Shown in pieces: positions 1 through 11,068 of a stretch of DNA of 64,000 bases. Where the stretch lies: positions 4,578,070 to 4,642,069 of the forward strand of contig OX421967.1 in NCBI GenBank assembly GCA_949128115.1, written 5' to 3'. Every line of letters starts with the position of its first letter. Position 1 is the first letter of the stretch. The position numbers and the translations under genes were made by a program. Under the pieces are notes generated by a model. That model did not search any database and had not been told where the DNA came from. It was given only the letters and a program-made list of their open reading frames with translations. This DNA is from Anaspis maculata. Taxonomy: Eukaryota > Arthropoda > Insecta > Coleoptera > Scraptiidae.

Positions 1-64
1 CAGGTATTTGGTTTTCCTCTACATCTATTGATTTTTGTTTTGTACAAATGAATTTATAGTGGAG

Positions 65-1030
65 CTACTTGAATGTTTTCCTCACTGTCTCGCAAAATGA
101 ATAGTATGCTTCTGGGGGATCAAAGATCATGTGATAAGTTATTTCGGGTACGATGTATTCCCTTATAAAGTCAATGATTTCGGTGTCGAAATTGTTTTTA
201 TCGATTTGGACAAGCAATCTCTGCCTGTTTGGGAACGGTTTTATAATTTTGGTTTGAGCTGGAGAGTGATTAACCAGTTCGATTTCAATTTGATTTCGAC
301 CTTCATTCAATATACCGTCAGATATCGGAATTTCAACAATAGGGTTTTCTTGGTCATTAGAATGTTGAGTACCGTCATCATTGTCAGGCTCTGGTAATGG
401 GTCATTAGGTTCTGGTAATGGGTCATCAGGTTCAGGTACCTGCTGGATGTCGTTTTCGTGGTTGCGATCTATAACAACTGATTCGGGGGATTGATCATCG
501 GCTTTGTCTAAAGCTATTGTAGGTACGATTTCGGGCTCAGTTTCGTTAAAAATGTAAATGTGTATATTGACGGGAGTGTTCCGAAAGGTGGTTTCGATCA
601 TTTGGGATATTCTTCCCCATTTTAGGCCATCAAGCTCACAAGAAATTTCTGGCATAGCAAGATCTTTAACATTATGTCGTAAACAGAGATCTTTTGAATA
701 GGTGAGTGATTCTTGCAGATTTTCGTAGGTAGGCTTGTCATGGTAACTAAACTTCGTGATCATATAATAAACGTATCTGGAAGGGAGTTTCAAGCAGGCG
801 ACCTCTCCAACTTCTTTACGTTGTTTTGTTAGAGTCGATATATGATTAAATCTTGTTCGAAACTGAACTGCGATCCCTTTGTTCATTATAAGGTCTTGAG
901 AAATACATTGAGTAAGGGAGAAATGTTCGGAGGCGTCAAAAAAGTTCCCATTCAAAATTTTGATTCGATTCGAATTTTTTTTTTTGTGACGTCGAAGGCA
1001 TACCGATCTTCAATTGTTCGTCTTTGTTGG
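65..1030 (-). pseudogene. TARG1/OARD1-like macro domain in the pol region of element 1
   Basis: The 296-residue frame from 955 to 65 opens with a macro-domain fold signature: a GNFFDA strand, then CISQDL, NKGIAVQF, an ITK..DKPTYENLQ segment and the MPEISCELDGLKW motif. The family hydrolyses ADP-ribose esters such as mono-ADP-ribosyl-glutamate. The lysine and aspartate that match the TARG1 catalytic pair (K84 and D125 in human) are present, but two glycines of the usual GCGLD loop are Ser and Glu here. Residues before GNFFDA are in another frame (about 1030 to 957, across a run of Ts), so a frameshift separates them. After the macro domain come an acidic, proline-rich spacer (about residues 150-225) and a segment resembling the stretch that precedes integrase in gypsy elements. 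The frame lies directly after RNase H. Decayed; probably inactive. Confidence 0.8.
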
Positions 1031-1048
1031 CGATTAGAGAGGCTTTTT

Positions 1049-1772
1049 CTAATTCGTCATTGAATTCTCTGATATAATCATGAATATTCTGAGGTATATT
1101 GGTTTCATTGATATTGATTTCATGCGAGATAGAGCGTCTGCATTGTAATTCATTTTTTCTTTCTTAAAGATGATTTTATAATCATATTCCTCGAGCTTGA
1201 GGCGCCACCTGACCAGTTTGGAGTTAGGCTCCTTGAGGGAGAATAACCATATCAAGGGTTTGTGATCAGTGATAATATTAAACTTAAAGCCCAAAGAGAT
1301 AGGGCCTGAAGTACTTCACGGCGTACACAATTGCCAGAAGTTCCTTTTTGATCGTGGAGTAATTTTGTTCCGTATCATTAAGAGTTCGTGATGCAAAGGC
1401 CAAGGGCAGGTCATTACCAGTGGGCCCTTGAGACAAAACGGCTCCAATGGCTACGTTGCTCGCATCGGTGGTCAGGTTGAACGTTTTAGAAAAATCAGGA
1501 TACTGAAGGATGGGCTCGTTCATCAATACCTTTTTGCATGTGTCGAAACAAGACAAGAATTCATCATTATGGGTGATTGTGGCATATTTTTTCAAACATT
1601 TATTCAATGGCTTGGTGAGTTTCGAGAAGTCTTTGATGAACTTTCTATAGTAGCCCAAGAGCCCTAGAAATCCTTTTAGCTGCTTTGGCGTTTTTGGGAT
1701 GGGAAAATTTTGAATAGCCCTAACCTTTTCTGGATTGGGCTTAATGCCATTGAGTGTGAAAACATGACCCAA
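1049..1772 (-). pseudogene. RT connection and RNase H region of element 1 (two frames)
   Basis: The frame 1772-1284 has the typical gypsy RT thumb/connection segment ([25 protein letters not shown]) followed by RNase H ([41 protein letters not shown]). The frame 1294-1049 continues with TDHKPLIWLFSLKEPNSKL and ends near NADALSR, the usual RNase H end. The two overlap by about ten bases, which shows a frameshift at the FGL/KFNI join. The catalytic aspartate of DAS and the aspartate of TDHKPL are kept. After NADALSR a short tail leads to a stop codon, and the macro segment resumes in another frame. Confidence 0.88.
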
Positions 1773-1835
1773 GTAATTTACTTCTTTTCTTAAGAACTCG
1801 GACTTGTCCAGTTGAATTTTGAAATTCGCTTGCTC

Positions 1836-2387
1836 TTATCGTTGAAAAACTTGTTTTAGGATAACCAAATGGTCCTGAAGTGACACACCGAAGATGATTA
1901 TATCGTCTAGATAGACTAGACAAAGCTCATTCTGTAACCCGCGTAATATATTCTCTACAACGCGCAGGAAGGTCGCCGGAGCGTTCTTTAACCGAAAGGG
2001 CATGCGTAGGTACTCATAGTGCCCATTTTCGACCGTAAATGCGGTCTTTTGAATGTCTTCCGGGGCCATTTCAATTTGGTGGAAACCGGAAGCCAGGTCT
2101 AACAGGGTAAAGTACTGACAACGTCCCAGTTTGTCAAGAATGTCTGAGATGTTAGGCAATGGATACCTGTCGTCGATGGTTTTTTCATTTAGCTTCTTGT
2201 AATCGACAACAATACGCCATTTTTGTCTACCACTGGCGTCAGGTTTCTTTGCCACTATCCAGATCGGTGAACTCCATGGCGAACTGCTGGGTCTTATGAT
2301 TTTTTGGTCCAACATCTTTTGAATTTGTGTTTTTACTTCATTTTTATGGACGAAAGGGTATCTGTAAGTTTTTGAATATACTGGCAT
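1836..2387 (-). pseudogene. Reverse transcriptase core of element 1
   Basis: This 183-residue frame is a Ty3/gypsy reverse transcriptase: [74 protein letters not shown] and the catalytic YLDDIIIF. The usual glycine in MPFGLKNAP is Arg. The frame is lost just after [12 protein letters not shown], and the continuation ([10 protein letters not shown]...) is out of frame around 1836-1772. The copy therefore cannot make one continuous RT. The sequence resembles the RT fragments at 28449-28625 and 32970-33275. Confidence 0.9.
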
Positions 2388-2468
2388 TTCGTCTGATGTT
2401 TTAATTTGATGTTTGATCGCATTTGTGAAAGTTAAAGGGGTATCTTCATCAAAAAAAATATGAGAAAA

Positions 2469-3188
2469 TTATTTCACAAGGTTTTCAATGGCAATTTGTT
2501 CCTCAGCATTAATGTGTTCAGTTCGAATTGTGGGTTGATTGCATTGTTTGTGTTCAAAATTATGGAAATTAGAGCATTCCATTGAGTTTTTCTGAAAATC
2601 TTCAGAAGCAATCGGCTCGGATTCGAGAGGTTCTGAATAAAGTGGTTCAGAAAAGTCGAGGTCGATGGGTTGTTCAGTTTTATTCATAATCGTTACGAAA
2701 GCTTCATGGTTTTTTGCAGTAGTCAAGCACTCTGGGATCTCACAGCCATGTGATGATACATGGAGAATGATGATGTCACCATTAACGATGGTGGTTCTTA
2801 CCTTGACAATTTGTTCGCAACGAGGGATTGTTGAACAGGTATCAATTTGTTTTTGGGGAATATTTTGAAAATGAATTTTTAGGTTTCCAAACGGAGTCAC
2901 CGGTGTTTGACTATTGAAATCCAGAGTAGCATTTAAAAACTGCAAGTTGTCCAAGCCAATTAGTCCTTTGAAGATATTATGGAATTTGAATAATCGAGAT
3001 TTCATAAATTCACCTGGGCGATTAAATACGTAGGGAACTTCCATCCATCCGCTATATTTATGCGCCGAGATTGAAAACATGTTTGATACAATAAATGGAT
3101 CGAATCGAATGGTGTCTGGGAAAATCTGCTCTGCAATATCCGGATCAACAAAGGATTGGCTAGCACCTCTGTCTATCAAGTAACCCAT
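2469..3188 (-). pseudogene. Retroviral-type aspartic protease and RT linker of element 1
   Basis: The 239-residue frame begins with an aspartic-protease flap region: an IDRGASQSF motif where DTGAS or DSGAS is expected, then a GLIGLDNLQFLNATLDF segment matching the second conserved GLDfL box. The catalytic Asp is present, but Thr/Ser is replaced by Arg (one base change away), which would disable the enzyme. The rest (NGDIIILHV, LTTAKNHEAFVTIMNKTEQPI) is the linker that leads into RT in gypsy elements. The window shows no frame-linked continuation into RT; some of the joining sequence (2388-2468) reads only in pieces. Confidence 0.75.
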
Positions 3189-3324
3189 GATTAAGGGTTA
3201 CTTGTTCAATTCCGTCGCTGAGGCCGGCATTAAAAAATTTCCGTCCTCCTCTACATATTGATGATTAGGTCCGTTAGTTGGTCCGTTGGTTGGTCCGTCA
3301 ATTTCTGGGATATCTTGAGTTTCG

Positions 3325-4357
3325 TTATGATGGAACTGAGAGTTTGTTGTAATTATTATAAGGTCTGTAATTTTGGGTAAAATTCGGTGGTCTCTGTTGG
3401 GTATGCCTGGTACTTATACTCATGGGTACCGGCGGCGTAGATGGTCTGTAATTCGGGTTTGGTTTGAAAACATTCTGGTCCTTGTTATAATGATTATTTT
3501 TGAAATTATTCGGTCCAAAATTTTGCGGTTCAGGATTTCTGAAAGATTGTGCATTATTTGTGAAGAATTTGGGTCTCTGTATTTGCCGCGGCTGTACATT
3601 GATTGGCTGAGACGGGAAGTTTTGCTTAAATGTATTTGAGTTCGAACTTTGTGGGGTCTGACTACCTGAATTTGAAGGTTTCTGGTAATATTTCACATTG
3701 TTTCCTCCATTAATGTATTGAAGGGCGGTTTGCAAATCTGGAGGCCTCATGGCCCGAATTCCGCTTCCAAGGGGTTCTCTCAGACCGGCAAGGAACGTCT
3801 TCAGTGCTAACTTATCAAACAATTTCTTTTTAATAACTTGACCTTCCGCCGTTGGTTCATGCATCGTAACATATCAGCAAAGCAAGTTCAACAATCCCAC
3901 CACTTTATCATAAAATGCAGGCTGGTTTCGCTGGATTGTTTACTGAGAACTAAATCCCTTATTAAGCATATCTCATCGCGTTGGTCGCTAAAGTTCCGCG
4001 ATAAAGCATCGCAAAGGTCGTCCCATGTTTCCACGGGTGATATATTTATGGCTATCTTCCTATCTTTGCATTTCCCGTCAACTTATTCATCAACGATTTA
4101 GAAATGAATAAATTTTGAAAAAATTGCGGGTTGTTTTGGTCAATAAAGTTATCTATTATGGATGCCGCTGTAGTCAAGAAATTATCCAATTCGTTGGGGT
4201 TGCCGTCATAAAGGGGTACGCAGTTTAGGTATTCAGGTTTAAACTGCATCGCAACCCCAACTACTTGCTGCGGAGGCTGTTGCACGACTCCTTGAGTAGG
4301 ATTTTGCGCTGGATTCATTATTACTGAAGTATTGTTACTATTATTAGTTGAAATCAA
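3325..4357 (-). pseudogene. Gag of element 1, frameshifted
   Basis: Two frames together resemble insect Ty3/gypsy Gag: 4357-4052 carries QFKPEYLNCVPLYDGNPNELDNF and an SLMNKLTGNAKI box, and 3864-3325 carries HEPTAEGQVIKKKLFDKLALKTF, GLREPLG and the DLQTALQYI box, then an Asn/Gln/Pro-rich tail. Between them (4051-3865) the capsid sequence can be read only by changing frame. I see no CCHC knuckle in the tail, which fits the subgroup of gypsy Gags with a basic, low-complexity C-terminus. Gag would form the particle and package RNA. Not functional as it stands. Confidence 0.8.
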
Positions 4358-4599
4358 GTGATTGTTGATAAAACTTGTATTTATATTGAAAATCTCGGGA
4401 TCAGGAGGGTTCTCAAATTGCTTCTATTATGCTTATATTTTGTTCCACTGAATCAATCAATGTTCATTATTAGGTATGCTTTATGTTGCTGCTGAAAAAC
4501 TCAAAAAGCGTTGATTCAATTTTGACTTTGATAGGGAGTAATTTTCAATTTTCTTTTCTTCAAATATTGTTTTTCACTTTTCGACCTTATATTCAGCCA

Positions 4600-4975
4600 A
4601 AAGAGTTTTGGCACTGAAGTTTTCTGACGAATGCCGTTTGGCCTGCATAATGCGCCGGCTACCTGGCAGCGGCTTGTAGATCGAGTCTTCGGGATAGACG
4701 AAAAGCCGTATGTCGATGACACCAGTATAGTAACCGCAAGAACACCTCGAAATTTTGGACAAAGGTTTTCTGCCACCTGGAGGAGGCCTGTCCGCGGGTG
4801 AGTCAGTACAAGTGCCACTTGTTCCTTTCTGGACTCTAATATCTCGGGTATACCTTGACAGTGAGGGCTACCGAGCTAATCCATGGGTACAAGCCGTACT
4901 TGACTTGTCATCAGCTCCTATATATCAGAGGACGCAACGTATTGCCCATTCTCTGAATGGCAGGTTGGTATAATT
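4600..4975 (+). pseudogene. Relic of a second gypsy reverse transcriptase
   Basis: From 4631 the plus strand reads MPFGLHNAPATWQRLVDRVF and then a degenerate YVDDT catalytic box; after a stop at about 4798 a second frame reads YLDSEGYRANPWVQAVLDL, which matches the segment after the YxDD box in Ty3/gypsy RTs of another lineage from element 1. Stops and frame changes show it is dead. It lies in the opposite orientation to element 1, just upstream of it. Its edges are not defined by LTRs. Confidence 0.75.
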
Positions 4976-5892
4976 TTGTGTGTTTTCATAACACGGCCCT
5001 TGTAGTGAGTGCTCAAGAAAATTTTGAGCAAAAAAGGCCATGTGACGCCTCCCAGAAAAATTCCCATTAAATACTTTTCGTCACGTTCCAGTGTTTCTCA
5101 GTGATAGAAGAACATTTCATTCCAAACACAAAACTTCCAAGTTTTCAATTTTAATTCCATAAATCCCAATAATGTTGCAATTGCAATTAATTGGTTGGAG
5201 AAATCTCACGCTTTTCAACTTCTAATGTGGGTACTATGTGCGAATCAATAGGTAATAATAATTATTGCCCGTTATTGGTAAACCATAAATATCCAGTAGT
5301 TGTAATGAGCTGTCGATATCGACATTTCTTCTTATCGTAGAACATTATTTGATTCGAATTACAGATGAATTGCTGTGGAATGTTCTATCATGAAATGTAT
5401 AGCTTTTCTCTCTTGCTAATATGATTGTCGCTGTTTTAAAAAAATATTGCAATCAGAGAACAGTTATTACTCAAAGGACTGTAACTTGATTCTTTCAAGT
5501 GACACTTGCTGTATAAATTATCAATTGTGGACTCAAAATTTCCTCCAAAACTCCAAGATTTTCACTAAATAGAATAAATTATCGATAAAAGTAATACATA
5601 TAACAAGTGCCTCGTGTTTTCTCAGATGAATCGTTTCGACCTGAAAACAATATTGTCAATCACGAGGGAAAAGTGGACTAGAAATCTGACAAATCTCATT
5701 CAACACTGAATCCACTCTCCAAATTATTGATAATTTGTCTGAGAATTTTGAAACATCTAACTCGAGTAAAACACAAAGCACCAGTTAAATTTGGCAGACT
5801 ATCGCCCAAATGAACTATTACTAAAGATGGTAGTTCCGTTGCATAGTAGACTTTGTATAAGGTGCTATCACCTACTGTGCTCTTTTCACTTG
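4976..5892. other. AT-rich intergenic stretch, nothing recognised
   Basis: No frame of interest, no repeat unit and no terminal structure was seen. The stretch ends at the CTAG target duplication of element 2. Confidence 0.5.
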
Positions 5893-5896
5893 CTAG
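5893..5896. repeat. Target-site duplication CTAG of element 2, left copy
   Basis: CTAG directly precedes the left LTR and recurs right after the other LTR at 20515-20518. Four bases is within the usual Ty3/gypsy integrase stagger. Confidence 0.8.
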
Positions 5897-6104
5897 TTAA
5901 TAATGGGTGTATTAAAAGACACTCGAGATTGCATTAGATCGTATTTATTGAGTAACAATGGTAACGACTCGGGACCGTCTTGATACAGTGTCAGTCTCTA
6001 ACTGGCGGCGAATCCCGTAATCACTAACCGTCAAGTCGGTAGCGAGTAGGGGGTAGGTTGACATGGTAGGCACCAGTATAACTGGTTGCCTAGCTCTACT
6101 AACA
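5897..6104 (-). repeat. 3' LTR of element 2
   Basis: 208-bp terminal repeat; on the minus strand it starts TGTTAG. It matches 20303-20514 over its whole length with about ten differences, including a 4-base indel (TCGG versus TCGGTTCGG). A minus-strand AATAAA lies within it. A purine-rich tract (AACGGGAGA on the minus strand) adjoins it at 6105-6113, as expected for the polypurine tract. Confidence 0.9.
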
Positions 6105-6260
6105 TCTCCCGTTTCTAGAAATAGTTAAATACTAAGTACCTGATTATGAGACGTTGGGGTTAAACTAACTTTGAATTTTAATTCAACTCAAACTAAGCTA
6201 TATTATACTAATCTACTTAATTACTTACATTTAAATTTATAAATCTAATTTTTTAACAGG

Positions 6261-7013
6261 TCAAACTGTTCTACCTGAACTGGTTCGTGCTGAGACCATA
6301 GAAGTTCTGTTTCCCACCCCACTTGTGGTTTTTTCTTTTGTACGGTTTGGTTCAACCGATACATTTTGTTCGATCGGGGTGTTATCTTCGTTGTGTATAG
6401 TTTCTTCTTCATTATTCATTTCTAGGTAGTACTTAACTCTATCATTATCATTTTTGTTGACAAATTGTGTATTTTGTGGACGCCGGTCCACTATGCTTTT
6501 ATTTTGCGCTAATTTTGGTTTGATGAATTTCCTATTTCTTATTAGGACAGAACCAGTTTCTAGCTTGAGTTTATAACATCGATCTCTTAGTCTACTTAAC
6601 ACGATAGCTGGTGTCCACGTTGCTTGTGGTCTTATTTGAACATATACATGTGTTCCAACTAGTAAAGGAGTTAAAGTTTGAACTCCTCTCTTATCATTAT
6701 ACATTCCTTGTTGCCGACTTTGAGCTTCTTCCATTTGACTGTGATACATTTTTGTGTTGATTGTTTCAGGATCTAGGTTTTCCGTGAAGCCGGATAAGTT
6801 GGTTCGTAGTCTTCTTGACATCAAAATTTGAGCTGGCGACCAACCATTTACACTAGGAGTATTTCTGAAATGCAACAGTGCCATTGGCAATTCTTTGTGA
6901 TCCGCGATAATTTTTCTTAACATGTTTTTCATTGTTTGGATCTGTCTTTCGGCCATACCATACCATTCGATTGGGCATAAGTTGGAGACGATAGAACGTG
7001 GTTGAAGTCCCAT
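6261..7013 (-). pseudogene. Integrase C-terminal part of element 2
   Basis: The 250-residue frame carries AERQIQTMKNMLRKI, the third catalytic segment of a retroviral integrase (Glu of the DDE triad), then LHFRNTPSVNGWSPAQILMSRRLRT, which is the standard end of the catalytic core in this gypsy group, and a C-terminal DNA-binding part (VLVGTHVYVQIRP, SRLRDRCYKLKLETGS). Its frame is shifted relative to the upstream integrase frame (7921-6929): the join near 6960-6990 needs a frame change. A polar tail of about 80 residues ends at 6261, shortly before the LTR. Confidence 0.85.
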
Positions 7014-7963
7014 TCTTTCGAAAAAAATTTAAATTGGTCAGACAAAAATTGAGGTCCTCCGTCTGAGACTACTATCGACGGTATGCCATGACGAGCAAAG
7101 ATGAATTCCATTTTATTAATTATTTGATTACTGGTAGTGTCATTTGTCAATTTTTCGAGTTCAACATATTTAGAATAATGATCTACAATTAACAAGAATT
7201 TTTCCCCTTTTAATTCAAATAAGTCGCATCCGATTTTGTACCACGGTAGTTTACCAATTTCATGTGGTCGAAGTGGCTCTGACCTTTGTGACTTGGAGTA
7301 CGTTCGACAGACGTGACAATTCGCGATAAATTGTTGGATTTCATTGACCATGTTTGGCCAGAATAACGTTTGTTGAGCTAACTTTATGCACTTGTTTGAG
7401 CCTAGGTGGCTGTAATGGATTTTATTCAGCATTTCTTTTCTTATTTTCTTCAGTATAAGGATGCAGTGACCCTTGAAAAGTATGTCATTAATGACTGTTA
7501 GTTCGTCCCGATATTTACAGTAAACTTTTACATTTTCGTTCAATTTTTCACTATTATTTGGCCATCTATTTTCAATTACATTCCTAAGGGCAATGAGTTC
7601 ATCATTGTTTTTGGTATTTTCTCTAATTTCTTCTTGCATCTTATTGTCTGATGCGTTAATTTGAGAAGTGATTAGGCAAATTTGAGCATCAATTTCTATT
7701 TCCCATTTCTTATCGTCTTCCGTTTGTTTAGGCAAATAAGCCCTGGAAAGTGCATCTGCTATTAAAAGATCTTTGCCACGTTTGTATCTGACTTCGATGT
7801 CGTACTTTTGTATCTGAATCAGCATTCGCTGAAGACGAGCTGGACACTCATTCAATGGCTTTTCAAATATTGAGATAAAAGGCTGATGGTCGGTTTCCAT
7901 TATGGCTCTTTTGCCAAACACATACTCATGAAATTTATTTAACCCGTAACAAATGGCCAGTAA
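6929..7963 (-). pseudogene. RNase H end and integrase N-terminal part of element 2
   Basis: The frame from 7921 starts within RNase H (TDHQPFISIFEKPLNECPARL, DALSRAYLP) and continues into integrase with an HHCC zinc domain (HYSHLGSNKC, FIANCHVC), the first catalytic Asp (IGCDLFELKGEKF) and the second (VVSDGGPQFLSDQF). A nonsense TAG at about 7964 separates it from the preceding RNase H residues, where LLAICYGLNKFHEYVFGKR is readable through the stop. The frame is lost after AQSNG, just before the third catalytic residue. The encoded enzymes would degrade template RNA and insert the DNA copy; neither can be made whole here. Confidence 0.88.
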
Positions 7964-9035
7964 CTATTTTTCTATTTGAGCATATCGTTGCTCAGTATCT
8001 GTCAAAGCTCGTGAGACATAAACGTATGGTAAGTTATCTTGAAGTAAGACAGCTCCCAATCCAGATTTCGAGCTATCTACTGAAATTGTACTTGGCTTGT
8101 TGACATCAAAAAATTGGAACACCGGACTCCTGGACAATTTTGACTTCAAACCATCAAAGACCTGCTGGTGTGCATCCAGCCATTTGAACTCAACATCTTT
8201 TTTAATTAGTTTTCTAAGTGGCTCGGTATTTTCTGAGAAATCTGGGATAAATTTACTGACGTATGTTAGCATTCCGAGGAGTCTTTGTACCCCTTTTTCA
8301 TCAGTAGGCTTCGGCATTTCCGGAATTGCTTTGAGTTTTAAACTGTCTATCGCAACACCTCTCTCTGAAATTATATGTCCCATGTATTTTATCTCATTTT
8401 GACTGAATTTGCATCTACTTGGATTGAATTTGATACTTTTCTCTTTTGCAATTTTCAAGACTTTGTCTAACCTTTCGTCGTGTTCGGCTTTTGTTTTACC
8501 CCAAACTATTAAATCGTCAATGTATACTTCTACACTTGGAAAATCAAACGTTTGTTTGAATCTTGAATAGAAGACTTTAGGAACTGATCTAATTCCATAG
8601 AGTAGCCTCAAGAACTTATATCTCCTAAATGGGGTGCCAAAAGTGCATAGGTCTGAACATTCCTCATCCAATTGAACACGGTAAAACCCGTTGGTGGCAT
8701 CAAGTGTGCTGAAATATTTTGCCCCTGTTAATTTACCTAGATATTATTTCTTCAATTGTAGGTATTTGACAAAATTCTCTTTTAATTACATCGTTTAAAT
8801 CTTTGGGGTCTAAACATATCCTGATGTCGCCGTTTGGCTTCCTGACGAGCACAAGTGCATTTACCCAGTCTGATGGCCCTTCGACTTTCTGAAATATTCT
8901 CTGTTTGACTAGCTGATCTAGACTGACTCTTAATTTGACTTGGATAGGCGAAGGTACCCGCCTAGTGGCATTCACAACAGGCCTGGCTCCTTGCTCCAGC
9001 TCTATGTGATCGGATTCAGATTGTGGGATTTCACC
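7964..9035 (-). pseudogene. Reverse transcriptase of element 2
   Basis: Two frames (8975-8733 and 8671-7964) make up an RT of the K02A2.6-like gypsy group: RRVPSPIQVKLRVSLDQLV, WVNALVLVRKPNGDIRICLD, then DATNGFYRVQL (read across the gap), LLYGIRSVPKVFYSRF, the catalytic YIDDLIVW, GHIISERGVAID and the first RNase H box (STISVDSSKSGLGAVL). A one-base shift near 8740 breaks the frame. RT-like sequence can be followed up to about 9035 (GEIPQSE...), where the 2-kb insertion begins. Confidence 0.88.
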
Positions 9036-11068
9036 TTATTTTACCATATTAAAATGTATAATAATTATATAAGCCACGCAAAGTTTTAAAAATTCCCCTT
9101 TTAACGAAACAGGCACAAAAATGCGAACTTGTGTTAACCCATGGTCGGGCAGTTTTGATGCGATCACATTTGGGACTTTCGACCATAGTGTCGCCCGTCC
9201 TAAGACTGTAAATGGGTCGAACGACGAGATTTTATTACTCTAAATGAGGGTGGCTTGTTCGTCTGCAGAGTCTAGGAAGAAATCGAGGAACGGATGCTGG
9301 GGGAGACGCACACGGCCTCTTGAAGACATGTGACGCGTTCAAGTGTTGTTCCTTTTGCGTGCTTTTGTAGGTAAATATTAATTTTTGTAGTATTTCCAAT
9401 TACTTGTGTATTCGTTTGTCGTTTTCTTTTCGAACACTACTTGGTTTAAGTTGCTAATTCACTGTCGAATTGAATTAAAAGTACGTCCTCTTTATTAAAA
9501 CCATACGCTCAGATAATTTTGAAGGCACGCATGCCGCTTTTGACTGGAATAATTCAGCGTGAGGTGTTTATTGCATTAATTTTGTCTGATTAAATTTAAT
9601 GTCATGATTCTAGGGTCAGAATAATAATTTTTGTATGTAATTTGTTTTTCATGTGTGCACTTGACTGTAATTTTGTGTCAAATTTTAGCTGAACGTCATT
9701 ATCTACGATATTTTTATGTTCTCATTTTTATGTACAGTTTTGTAGTCAACTCCATTATAATGTCGGTGCTGTACCTTTGATGTGTCATAATCTTTGTGTC
9801 AATATTCAGAGTCCTCCGTCTGTTCCGGTTCTCAAATATTTTATTGTTAAATTCACTTGGATTGAAATATTTTCCCTTTTGTTTAATTACTCACTGGGTT
9901 TTGCAAATGGCGCTTGCGAGTATGATCGGGCCTTGATGTACCTATGTTACTAATATTTTCTTGAATACCGTGAAAGTCGTTCCTGTACTATCAACCACTT
10001 CTACCCAACCTAAAATTGACTTTTACAATGTTTACTTTTGTCTATGTGTCAGAGGGCTTTTACCGTCCAAGCAGGTTGTACGGTACTTTTTTTGTTGGGG
10101 AGTCATGTTATGTTCATTCATTTTGCTTTGTTTGTGATGTGATGATTTGATGCTACCTGCCAGGGTAAGGGACAGGGACAGCCATGGTAGATACGGACGA
10201 TTGGTTACAACTTAGTCGCTTGCGACTCGCGTAACGAGGCAAATGTCAGATTTTGTGGGATAGGTTCTCTTACAGTGTCCTCGAGTACAGGTTTGCAACA
10301 GGATTACCCCCATTGTGTAGTTGTTGTATTTTAAAGTTGTAGTGTAGTGGATTGCTTATTATGCCCTGTCTACTAACGTGTCTTCAGTTGTTGTTTTTTT
10401 TTTGTGTTGTGTGAGTGTGGCGACCTTTTGTTTTGCGTTATTATGCGTTACTTTGCGTTGCTTTGCGTTGCTTTGCGTTGCTTTGCGTTGCTTTGCGTTG
10501 CTTTGCGTTACTTTGCGTTGTGTTGCGTTACTTTGCGTAATTTGCTGCGTTGCGGTAGGGAGAGCAAAGTCTCGGTGAGTTTTACATTTTGTCACAACAT
10601 GTTCGAGAACCTTTTTCTTTGAGCCTAACTCATTGGTTTCTTCGACTGGGTTCTTCCACATGAGTGCTCTTTTTCCGAATCCGTCACTCTCCATTTTCTT
10701 TGACTTGACAGTTTGTTATATTTTGTTGTATTGTTTTTTTAATTGTTTTATTATTTTGTTCGTATTTGTTCATTTTGTCCATCTTGTACATTTTGTCCAT
10801 TCTGTCAGTCACATGTTAGGGGTTTTGAGAAAATAACCATTAAAGATTAATTTTGCACTTTATTTGTTTTGAGTAAATGTAATTTTCTTTGCAATGAGCA
10901 TGTTTCATTGAAGTCGACCTTGAACTCCACCTTCTTCCCCCTCGGGTCGTTCACCTCATGAACAAAAGCGGATCAAAGGCTTAAGATGCGAACAAAAACG
11001 GACACAACGTAGAATTCCGACGATCAGAGGCCAAACACGTGAAATGTCACTGGGAGGGGGAGGGGCGT
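9036..11068. mobile_element. Unclassified 2-kb insertion in the pol of element 2
   Basis: Element 2 coding sequence stops at 9035 and resumes at about 11069; joining the two flanks restores a continuous minus-strand frame (GCLSCN then GEIPQS) across ACC, which is present on both sides. This supports an insertion with a short duplication (3 bp, ACC). The insert has no coding frame I recognise and no terminal inverted repeats. It is T-rich on the plus strand and contains a decamer array. It might be a solo LTR; its GT/T-rich tone and a CGACGATC...GCCAAACA stretch near the right end loosely resemble sequence at 59780-59810. Confidence 0.6.
10435..10555. repeat. Decamer minisatellite (TTTGCGTTGC)
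   Basis: About ten tandem copies of a 10-base unit, with G/A variants at the ninth base, lie inside the 2-kb insertion. Because 10 is not a multiple of 3, frames through it on both strands encode low-complexity peptides, which are not evidence of a gene. Confidence 0.9.

Larger units (their letters stand above)
1..4440 (-). mobile_element. Element 1: degenerate Ty3/gypsy retrotransposon, cut by the window edge
   Basis: Read on the minus strand, gag (4357 to 3325), protease (3188 to 2469), reverse transcriptase (2387 to 1836), RNase H (1772 to 1049) and a macro domain (about 1030 to 65) follow in order. That is the Ty3/gypsy order with an extra domain after RNase H. Integrase and the 3' LTR would lie left of base 1. 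Gag, the RT/connection join and RNase H are each split by frame changes, and the protease active site is altered, so this copy is dead. No 5' LTR was recognised; the right boundary (about 4.4-4.5 kb) is an estimate from where gag-like sequence stops. Confidence 0.85.

Noticed and set aside
4516..4818. Minus-strand frames over the RT relic
   Set aside because: Shadows of the plus-strand gypsy RT fragment.
10359..10694. 111-codon minus frame with TQSNAKQRK repeats and two overlapping plus frames
   Set aside because: Products of the 10-base repeat TTTGCGTTGC; all frames through such a repeat stay open.
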